Shown here: piece after piece, positions 57,724-64,000 of the stretch
Numbering within the stretch: the stretch's first letter is position 1
How the letters are laid out: each line of letters begins with the position of its first letter
DNA from: Candidatus Megaera endosymbiont of Mesostigma viride
GTDB taxonomy: Bacteria > Pseudomonadota > Alphaproteobacteria > Rickettsiales > Rickettsiaceae
Reading direction: 5' to 3'
Assembly: GCA_020410825.1 (NCBI GenBank)
Contig: CP084576.1
Location: 868,001-932,000 of the forward strand
Length of the DNA: 64,000 bases
Notes under the pieces: model-generated
The model's database searches: none
Told to the model about the DNA's origin: nothing
What the model saw: the letters and a program-made list of their open reading frames with translations, nothing else
Made by a program: the position numbers and the translations under genes

Positions 57724-58356
57724 TTAGTACGTTAAGGTAACGGTAATAGTATCTAAGTAAACAAATCCAGGCACTGCTAGAGGTTGAACTGGAACCTTTC
57801 CGTATATAGGAAAACTATCAGTTTGGGATTGGTTACCAGCAAGTGGATAACTATTGGAAAATGTATAAGTGCTACTACTGCCTGTACCCAGAATTTGAGT
57901 AAAACTACTATCCTTATATAAATTATAAGCAACAGTTTTTACTCCATTGTAAGCTAATCTTCCTGAATAATTACCGGAACTACCTGCGCTAAAGCTAAGT
58001 GTGTAGAGAACATTAGTGTTACCAGTATTAGCTTGGCATGTTACTTGTACAGTACCAATTGTACTTTTAAAAGTAACATCGTAAGGATAAAAAGTTCCAA
58101 AATCAATGTTATATGTTGTTAAGTTACATGTATACCCTTTGTCACCAGGGTTTACAGTACCAGAAGCATAAACTATAGTATCAGATAGTAATATAGATAA
58201 AACCTTTATAGCAAATATCTTAAAACCAACTACATAAATATTTTGTTTTTTTATAACCTCATATAATTTTGTTGTGTTAAAAAAATAGTTCCAAAGAACT
58301 GTATTTATTAATTCTCTGCGCTTATAATTCTGCGCTTGAATATTTATTAATGACAT
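57724..58356 (-). CDS. Spore-coat-U domain pilus subunit (third, possible tip)
   Basis: 210-residue SCPU-domain protein with Cys in GDKGYTCNLTTYNIDFGTFYP and TVQVTCQANTG, a middle YNLYKDSSFTQILGTG and a C-terminal strand ending TITVTLTY. The hydrophobic signal segment (about 42-64) is preceded by roughly 40 polar residues, an unusually long leader. The ATG at 58356 overlaps the usher stop by 10 bases and has AGGAGAGG upstream, so the start is firm. Being last after the usher, it could be the tip subunit, but has only one domain, whereas the Csu tip has two. Confidence 0.8.
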   Translation of the reverse strand: MSLINIQAQNYKRRELINTVLWNYFFNTTKLYEVIKKQNIYVVGFKIFAIKVLSILLSDTIVYASGTVNPGDKGYTCNLTTYNIDFGTFYPYDVTFKSTIGTVQVTCQANTGNTNVLYTLSFSAGSSGNYSGRLAYNGVKTVAYNLYKDSSFTQILGTGSSSTYTFSNSYPLAGNQSQTDSFPIYGKVPVQPLAVPGFVYLDTITVTLTY

Positions 58357-61223
58357 GTTACCTCTCCTAAATCTAATATTGGTTCTTTTAAATCGCTATT
58401 TATCGGCGTCTCAAAGTTACAGCATTCGTTACCCTCGCAAGCTGTGCCTTTTAAGGAAGTTAAATTTCTAATATCAGTTATATATACTTTGCCTCCATAA
58501 CCTACAAACAAACTTTCTTCAATCCCTTCAATTGTCACATCCCTGTCAAAATTTACAGTCTTATGAGAACTATCAATTAAAACCATTTCAGCGCTTTTTA
58601 CACGATTAACTCCGAAATCAATTACCACACCTGTTTTCCACTTAGGAGCAGTTTTGGCAGTTACTGAAGCAAAATTGCTATCTAGCGGTAATTTTCTCTG
58701 GTCCAATCTAATTTCTGACGGGACGTAAGGTAAAACATCCGGCACTAATACTTTACCTTTACTATCGGTATACCCTACGAGCATATTGTTATTATATACC
58801 GGTACGCCCTTAATTTCTCCTACTTTAACTAGAGCCATGCTATTATAAATTGGCTGAGTCCGATACAAACCTCTGTCCATAGCAACTAAAGCACCCATAA
58901 ACTCTAATTGTTGTACGGCTGATCCCCCATAACGATATAAAAACAAGGAGGCATTTCCTTTTTCTCCTTGGCGATCTAACTGCAAATCGTAATCCTCTGT
59001 AAGCCCTTTCAAAAGAGTTGCTCTATATCCCCATCCTAATTTGTTCCCCACAGGTGCAGTATACGAAAATTGCTTGGTACTAATACCGTTTTGGTTAGAG
59101 TTACTTAAAGAAAGGCTTTTATTTCCTAGATTTGCATTAAAAGATAAATATACAAAACTTTCTTTTTTTTGATTTGCTAAATTTGTTCCAACTGTAAGGT
59201 TAAGTGAAGAATTTTTAGTAATATTTCTATTATAAGTAGTTGAGATAATTTTGACCCGCTTACTTTCAGAATCACCATTGTTAGCAACAAAAGATAAGAA
59301 TCCCACAAAGATACTACCAAATTTCTCATGATTATATCCTACAGAAGTTTGATAACTAGGATCAGTGGAAGTTTTTGCTAAAGCGTTATAAATATCAGAG
59401 TAATTTTTGCCGGCTTTGCTAACCGTAATATTAAAATTATATCTATCAGTTTGGTAATTATACCCTAAAGAGCCTTTTTGAGCATTTGTTACCTTATAAA
59501 CATTACTCGCAATTGATGTTGAAATCAGACCATAATTAGCAAGTTGCAGATCGTGGGTAGTACCGATACTAGCGTAGTTTTTCAGCAATTCAAAATGAAC
59601 GGCAGAAGTCCAGTAATCATTCATGCCATATCTATAGTTAGCACTAGTAACAAAATCTTTATATTTATTGCTATTGAGACCAAAATCTTTACGTGCTATA
59701 CCCGCTTCAAAAGAATAATCTGCAAGTCCTGCTTTCAGTAAACTAGGAGAAGAGTAGTAAGGCATCCTAATTGTTCTTACTACACCCGTAATATCTTGAG
59801 TCTTTACAACTAGCTCGCCTTTACCAGTAATTACCGGTAGATTAGCTATCTCAAAATCACCAGTTCTTGATTCACCACGATAAATCGGTAAATTATTGGC
59901 ATATACGTCAAATATAGTAGGTAAATCCGCTCTGCCTTGGAAACTTGCAAGTGGATGGGTAATGAGATCTGGCCTAACTGAAAAATTAGTGGAATATTGT
60001 AATCCTATAAACCTTGTACTACCAGACCAATCAGCAGCTTTAGTTAAACTATCACCAATACGCCACCTTGCCATATCATTTACATTATCAAACGTCCAGT
60101 TAGTTTCAAGTCTCGTTAACTGAGTATCAACTTTTTTACTGTTTTTTTCTTTTTTTACAAAAATGTCATTTACTTCTTTTTTTATAAAAAAACTGTTAAA
60201 TAATACCCCTTTATCAGTGAAATAATTAAAATCGTTCAACGCTGATGCGTAAGTTGTGCTTTCATTTCTGGAAAGAATTAAGTCGTAATTTAAAAAAGCA
60301 CCTCTTGTACTTTTTCCATAAATATCGTCAGTTATTGGATTTTGGGTAGTATTAAAATATTGCATTTTCATTTGTTCAGCCGGAATAGTTATATCTAAAG
60401 CAAGATTGCTCGAATCGAGATTATATTTTGTACCTTCAAGTGAGGTTAGATTGATATATTTCTTATCATTTAAATTTACTACGGTACGGTCTAAATATTC
60501 TTCTTTAATGTCAAAAGGGGTAATATCTTCCGCTAAAACTAATAAATTATTTGACTGATCTTTTAATATTGTAGAAAGTATATCCGATTCTTCATAATTT
60601 ACTCTTAGGGAAACTATGGATTGCTCGTATCTTTTGCCATCCCCCATGTTAATTAATCCAGATTTTTCTTCAGATTCTTCATTTCCTTCAGTAGCTCTAG
60701 GTGATTCTTGGGGTTGAACTTCCTTATTTTTCGCGTCTGGAACAATAGCTAAGTCTGATATACTCTCAGGCAAATCAGATCCATTTTTATTATCTTTTTT
60801 AACCTCATTCTGCTTATCACTAACTGCCGTAGGGGTGGATAGCATCTCGGGTGAATCTGACCGTAAATCATTAATATCATATTCTTTTTCTTGTTCTTTT
60901 ACCGGCGGGGCGCCTTCCTTTTGCAGCGGGACATCACTAATGTTGATTTCTTGTGGTTTTTCCGGTTTATCCTTTGGAGTATCCGCTCGTCCAATTAAAC
61001 CATGAATTATTTCAGGAATCTTGTTGCGAGATACCCCTGCTACTCCGGATAGTTTTTGACCCTTAGGTTCACCCACCTTAAGGTCGCTCTCAATACTTTT
61101 GATCTGTATTCCTAAGGAGTTGTTAGCTAGACTTACGTCTGAAAATAAAATATTTAGTCCCACTAATATGCAAAAAACCTTACCTAAAAACCTTATTTCG
61201 ACTACTAAAGATAGTTTTTGCAT
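58347..61223 (-). CDS. Fimbrial outer-membrane usher (archaic chaperone-usher)
   Basis: Outer-membrane usher of 958 residues that receives chaperone-subunit complexes and extrudes the pilus. Residues 1-33 give a signal peptide. Residues about 36-197 are a charged, Pro/Glu/Lys-rich insertion not found in typical ushers. N-domain follows from about 198, then a 24-strand-like beta barrel with the usher elements YANNLPIYRGE and GDFEIANLPVITGKGELVV (plug-side loops), and a C-terminal domain with Cys pairs (CEGNECCNF, EVTCH). ATG 61223 is chosen over a GTG at 61283 because the signal peptide begins there. Its Shine-Dalgarno is weak. Confidence 0.88.
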   Translation of the reverse strand: MQKLSLVVEIRFLGKVFCILVGLNILFSDVSLANNSLGIQIKSIESDLKVGEPKGQKLSGVAGVSRNKIPEIIHGLIGRADTPKDKPEKPQEINISDVPLQKEGAPPVKEQEKEYDINDLRSDSPEMLSTPTAVSDKQNEVKKDNKNGSDLPESISDLAIVPDAKNKEVQPQESPRATEGNEESEEKSGLINMGDGKRYEQSIVSLRVNYEESDILSTILKDQSNNLLVLAEDITPFDIKEEYLDRTVVNLNDKKYINLTSLEGTKYNLDSSNLALDITIPAEQMKMQYFNTTQNPITDDIYGKSTRGAFLNYDLILSRNESTTYASALNDFNYFTDKGVLFNSFFIKKEVNDIFVKKEKNSKKVDTQLTRLETNWTFDNVNDMARWRIGDSLTKAADWSGSTRFIGLQYSTNFSVRPDLITHPLASFQGRADLPTIFDVYANNLPIYRGESRTGDFEIANLPVITGKGELVVKTQDITGVVRTIRMPYYSSPSLLKAGLADYSFEAGIARKDFGLNSNKYKDFVTSANYRYGMNDYWTSAVHFELLKNYASIGTTHDLQLANYGLISTSIASNVYKVTNAQKGSLGYNYQTDRYNFNITVSKAGKNYSDIYNALAKTSTDPSYQTSVGYNHEKFGSIFVGFLSFVANNGDSESKRVKIISTTYNRNITKNSSLNLTVGTNLANQKKESFVYLSFNANLGNKSLSLSNSNQNGISTKQFSYTAPVGNKLGWGYRATLLKGLTEDYDLQLDRQGEKGNASLFLYRYGGSAVQQLEFMGALVAMDRGLYRTQPIYNSMALVKVGEIKGVPVYNNNMLVGYTDSKGKVLVPDVLPYVPSEIRLDQRKLPLDSNFASVTAKTAPKWKTGVVIDFGVNRVKSAEMVLIDSSHKTVNFDRDVTIEGIEESLFVGYGGKVYITDIRNLTSLKGTACEGNECCNFETPINSDLKEPILDLGEVTCH

Positions 61224-61492
61224 CGATTGCCCATCGGATATTGCACTTGCAGCTGTTGACCAACTAGATCGATGGCTCGGCACTAAATTAGTTAAGACAT
61301 ATACGAAAACATGTATCCGCTTTTTTAAAAACTAATTCTTGTATTTCAAAGCTTTGTGCAGAAATAAACCTACATAGTGCTAGATTTTAGCTAAATTCAC
61401 CAAAGCTTTAACAATCTGGTAGGCTAATAAAAACATAAAAATACCTTAAATTTCACTAGCCAGACCATCTTGATAAAAAGAGACTGCGCTCC
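61224..61492. other. Chaperone-usher spacer
   Basis: About 270 bases separate the chaperone stop from the usher ATG. No frame has a credible chaperone C-terminal domain, and no terminator is visible. This is larger than the other gaps in the cluster. Confidence 0.45.
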
Positions 61493-61951
61493 TTACTGTT
61501 GAGCTTCCATTTCTTTTTTGCCTTCAGCTTCTATGGAAACAGGAACTTTGAACTCCGTAACCAGTTGAACACGAGCACCTTCTGCATTGACTTTCTTCGG
61601 TAATTCTTTAACAGAAACCCTATAACCATCTTCCATCACGCTATACATTTTATTTTTAATTGCAATTCTGACCAGCTGGCTTTTACCTGGTGCTATCTTA
61701 AACATCACAGGAGTAACTGTTAAATCTTTTGTTTCCTTCAAAACTTCTTTACCATGCTCATTCTCCACTTTATATACAATTAACTGGAAATGCTTAATTT
61801 CATTGCTATCATTCTTAAGTGCTAGAGCCGCAATTTTCTCATCCTTACTGATTTTTAATTTTACCGGGGTAATAGTAAAAGATCCATAAGCAAAAGTTGG
61901 TAAAATACAAAGGATTAATAAACTTAACTTAGTATAAAAACTTTTTTTCAT
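61493..61951 (-). CDS. Fimbrial chaperone, single-domain form
   Basis: 152-residue periplasmic protein with signal peptide (LSLLILCILPTFAYG) and the N-terminal immunoglobulin-like domain of PapD/CsuC-type chaperones: ITPVKLKISKDEKIAALALKND, LTVTPVMFKIAPGKSQLVRIAIKN, YRVSVKELP and the subunit-binding strand VQLVTEFKVPVSI. The second domain, which brings usual chaperones to about 230-250 residues, is missing. The frame ends normally (MEAQQ). A purine-rich site (GAGAAGA) precedes the ATG. It stands between the subunit and usher genes. Confidence 0.85.
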   Translation of the reverse strand: MKKSFYTKLSLLILCILPTFAYGSFTITPVKLKISKDEKIAALALKNDSNEIKHFQLIVYKVENEHGKEVLKETKDLTVTPVMFKIAPGKSQLVRIAIKNKMYSVMEDGYRVSVKELPKKVNAEGARVQLVTEFKVPVSIEAEGKKEMEAQQ

Positions 61952-61976
61952 ATTATCTTCTCATAATTTAAGTTAT

Positions 61977-62489
61977 CTAAAATGTTACTGTTACTGTTAC
62001 TGTATCTGTATAACTACCAATCAATGCAGTTTGATTAGCAGGAATTCTGCCATATACAGTTAAAACCTGAGCAGCCCCTGTTCCTGTACCTGATACCCAG
62101 CTACCTGTTGCATTACCCCAATTGGTAGTTCGCCCAGAATCAGAAAATAATGAATAGCTAAGTCCAGACGCTGATGGACCTGTCATTCTACGGGTGGTAG
62201 TAGTGGCTCCAGAAAAATTCCCAGCATCCAAACCAATGGTATAAGTTGTACCATTAGTACACGTAGCCGTAATAGTAGAAGAGTTGTCTAATTGAGCTAA
62301 GGTATAATTACCGAAAGCTAGGCTAGTAGCTGTCACTGTACATGAACTTGCTACTGTAGCAGTTACCTGAAAAGTTGATGTGGTTGTAGCCCCCGATGAT
62401 GTATTTATAGGAATTAAGGCGCTAGCCATAGTAACAACAAGGCTAATAAAGCAGTTAGATAGATATCTCACTCGTTTCATAAAGATCAT
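61977..62489 (-). CDS. Spore-coat-U domain pilus subunit (CsuA/B-like)
   Basis: 170-residue exported subunit. SCPU pattern: VTATVASSCTVTATSLAFGNYT, TATCTNGTTYTIGLDAG, RRMTG, LSYSLFSDSGRTTNWGN and a C-terminal strand TDTVTVTVTF. Signal peptide about 1-34. AGGAGG seven bases before ATG 62489 fixes the start (MIFMKRV). Composition of the mature part is Thr/Ser/Gly/Ala-rich, as in main pilins. Chaperone gene follows after 25 bases. Confidence 0.9.
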   Translation of the reverse strand: MIFMKRVRYLSNCFISLVVTMASALIPINTSSGATTTSTFQVTATVASSCTVTATSLAFGNYTLAQLDNSSTITATCTNGTTYTIGLDAGNFSGATTTTRRMTGPSASGLSYSLFSDSGRTTNWGNATGSWVSGTGTGAAQVLTVYGRIPANQTALIGSYTDTVTVTVTF

Positions 62490-62664
62490 AGATTACCTCC
62501 TAGGTTTTAATAACAATTTAGTACAAATAACTATCGCACCGAAATTGATTATCTAATGGTAATTTACTACTGTTAATAGGAATAGTAAATTTGCACATTA
62601 ATAATTAAAAATTCTTTTAATACGAAAATTGTGTGGTAGAAATGCATTAACAGGGTTAACTACA

Positions 62665-63258
62665 CTATCTATTGTTATAGCCCGGTGTTTCTGTATTTTT
62701 AAGGATAACATTCATTGTAACTGATAATTGGTATGATAGTTTATTAGTACCGCTACCCAAATTTACTACCACATTTATACTATCCAAATATTTTCCAGGT
62801 GCTGATATTTGTCCCGCAGGAATCTTTGCATAAAGAGTAAAAGTTTGCCTCTCCCCAGTAGCAATCCCAGTCAAGGTGTTTCCTTGGGAATTACCCCACA
62901 CTAAATTGTTACCGTTATCCCTGTACAAAGAGTAGTTTAAATAACTTGCCCTATTTTTCATTTTGCGGTTTATAATTGTTGCTCCAGGCGCACTCCCCTT
63001 GTCTAATCCAATAGAAAAACTAGTACCTTTTGTACATAATAAGGAAAGTGTAGTTTTACCGATATAGGAATTTTTTTTGTTGAAATTAGTTATTTCAAAG
63101 AGAAGATCATTTGCAAAAATTGTACAAGAAGGCTGAACAGTAGCAGTAACATCAATAGTGGACTGATTGTTAACCGCTCTAACTGCCGCTTGAGCGATTC
63201 CTTGCACAACAACTAATATTATGCCATAAATACACAAACTGCCTAAAAAATTTTTCAT
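62665..63258 (-). CDS. Spore-coat-U domain pilus subunit (first of cluster)
   Basis: 197-residue exported SCPU-domain protein. Signal peptide about 1-24 (IILVVVQGIAQA), then TVQPSCTIFANDLLFEI, LLCTKGTSFSIGLDKGS, INRKMKN, LNYSLYRDNGNNLVWGN. The C-terminus has about 30 residues beyond the normal end strand (...LSYQLSVTMNVILKN...). No clear Shine-Dalgarno. It is first in the transcription order, so it may be a minor or shaft subunit. Confidence 0.82.
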   Translation of the reverse strand: MKNFLGSLCIYGIILVVVQGIAQAAVRAVNNQSTIDVTATVQPSCTIFANDLLFEITNFNKKNSYIGKTTLSLLCTKGTSFSIGLDKGSAPGATIINRKMKNRASYLNYSLYRDNGNNLVWGNSQGNTLTGIATGERQTFTLYAKIPAGQISAPGKYLDSINVVVNLGSGTNKLSYQLSVTMNVILKNTETPGYNNR

Positions 63259-63461
63259 TAGTGCTTAGTATCTGTGATAAAGCTGTTAAAACAATTTACC
63301 TGACATAACGATACCATATATAACTTTAACACATTAATTATTATGCAAGTTATCCTGAATATCTTAAAAAAACTGCGCTATAAGAGCAACTAATTAAAAA
63401 TAGCGAATCGTATGCTTGAAATTAGAATTCTAGGTTCATAGGGATTTAGAGATTTGAGTTA

Positions 63462-63490
63462 TTGACTATAAGGTAATTTGTTGATATAAG
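63462..63490 (+). promoter_or_regulatory. Promoter of tRNA-Gln
   Basis: TTGACT (63462-63467), a 17-base spacer and TATAAG (63485-63490), 25 bases before the tRNA 5' end. Both boxes are 5/6 matches. Confidence 0.7.
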
Positions 63491-63515
63491 TTTTGCATAC
63501 TAAGGCATCATAAAT

Positions 63516-63591
63516 TGGGACGTAGCTCAGTTGGTAGAGCAACGGTTTTTGGTATCGTAGGTCAGAGGTTCGAGCCCTCTCGTCCCAGCCA
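63516..63591 (+). tRNA. trnQ: tRNA-Gln (anticodon TTG)
   Basis: Folds as a cloverleaf: acceptor TGGGACG with CGTCCCA, D-arm GCTC/GAGC, anticodon stem ACGGT/ATCGT with loop TTTTGGT (anticodon TTG), T-arm AGAGG/CCTCT with loop TTCGAGC, discriminator G and encoded CCA. U1-A72 at the acceptor end fits tRNA-Gln. Confidence 0.95.
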
Positions 63592-63632
63592 TGGTGTGAT
63601 AAGTACAAACTGACATTACAACAATCATTACT

Positions 63633-64000
63633 ATGAATTTCAAGTTATGGATAGCTTTAATAGTATTGATATCTTATGATTTAGCAATAACTACAGCATC
63701 ACCCATCATATACAATATTGCGAATAATTACGGCTCAAAGTGGGTATATGAAACAAATAACGAGCGTTGCTTATCGTTTCTAAAACCCCCCACCAATATC
63801 CATCAAAGTTGCATAAAACTAGATAATCCAGATTTATTAGTTTTTGATTATTCTAAAATGATGCTCGCTACCTTATATTTTAAACCAAATCCACAAAAAA
63901 TTCTCATTATAGGCCTTGGGGGCGGAAGTTTACCAAATGCGTTGATTAAATTGTTGCCTAGCACACAAATCGATATTGTAGAAATTGATCCAGAGGTAGC
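63633..64000 (+). CDS. Spermidine synthase-like protein, 5' part
   Basis: Open from ATG 63633 through the right window edge (122 codons). The N-terminus is hydrophobic (LWIALIVLISYDLAIT), followed by an exported-looking segment, and then a SAM/dcSAM-binding motif ILIIGLGGGSLPNALIKLLP with IDIVEIDPEV. This matches the spermidine synthase/SpeE-like fold. A membrane-linked N-terminus is seen in some orphan family members, so true polyamine synthesis is uncertain. Confidence 0.75.
   Translation, partial: MNFKLWIALIVLISYDLAITTASPIIYNIANNYGSKWVYETNNERCLSFLKPPTNIHQSCIKLDNPDLLVFDYSKMMLATLYFKPNPQKILIIGLGGGSLPNALIKLLPSTQIDIVEIDPEV

Noticed and set aside
61440-61492. Remnant of the missing chaperone C-terminal domain after the chaperone stop
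   Set aside because: A short frame reading SAVSFYQDGLASEI can be found there, but it is too short and unlike the chaperone second domain to call a pseudogene.
1-64000. CRISPR arrays, insertion sequences or prophage genes
   Set aside because: No direct-repeat array, transposase or phage protein was recognised on either strand.

Overview
The window is AT-rich (about one third G+C by eye) and reads as a chromosome segment of an obligate intracellular alphaproteobacterium of the Rickettsiales, most likely Rickettsiaceae close to Rickettsia. The grounds are Rickettsia-like forms of several proteins (the DUF2610 protein, IscS beside a second cysteine desulfurase, LpxD, PNPase, and an R1 ending in CLSCQ), a short ProRS, and long same-strand runs of housekeeping genes. 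GTP cyclohydrolase, BioY and a fimbrial usher locus set it apart from the most reduced Rickettsia. The exact genus (Rickettsia, Torix-type or Megaira-like) is inference.

Layout. 1-4853 (minus): rimP-nusA-infB-rbfA translation operon; rbfA runs off the left edge. 4961-7894 (minus): DEAD-box helicase and a cold-shock gene with its own promoter. 7208-14567 (minus): packed run comEC, heme-copper oxidase-like protein, folE, proS, lolE, lolD. 14678-15517: RMD1/DUF155 protein. 15648-17185 (plus): bioY and DUF1284 gene behind a clear promoter, then a 2H-like lipoprotein. 17234-21734 (plus): iscR with an IscR-type operator, two cysteine desulfurases, iscU, iscA and rsmA, ended by a bidirectional terminator. 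21912-23987 (minus): GDSL autotransporter. 24132-27006 (minus): nrdA-nrdB. 27475-31602 (plus): parE, ctpA, rppH.

31812-34959 (minus) is an unrecognised three-gene unit that resembles a divergent PilM/N-PilO inner-membrane platform. 35144-37789 is alaS. 37833-41722 (minus) holds two small proteins, an ABC exporter, an SMR pump and rpmI-rplT. 41896-42522 holds two small related secreted proteins, one very His-rich. 42586-47177 is rsmI divergent from an LpoA-like lipoprotein gene and PBP1A. 47338-52088 (minus) is lpxD-fabZ-lpxA-lpxI plus an M61 protease, preceded by an unlisted 59-residue membrane protein. 52420-56836 (minus) is a histidine phosphatase and truB-rpsO-pnp.

56856-63258 (minus) is the most striking part: an OmpW porin beside a complete archaic (Csu/spore-coat-U type) chaperone-usher pilus locus: three pilin-like subunits, a one-domain chaperone and an usher with a long charged insertion. 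tRNA-Gln(TTG) and the start of a spermidine-synthase-like gene close the window on the plus strand.

Much of the window serves the cell envelope: lipoprotein export (LolDE), lipid A (LpxD/A/I, FabZ), peptidoglycan (PBP1A and LpoA-like), OmpW, an autotransporter and fimbriae. This suggests a complete Gram-negative surface with dedicated adhesive structures.
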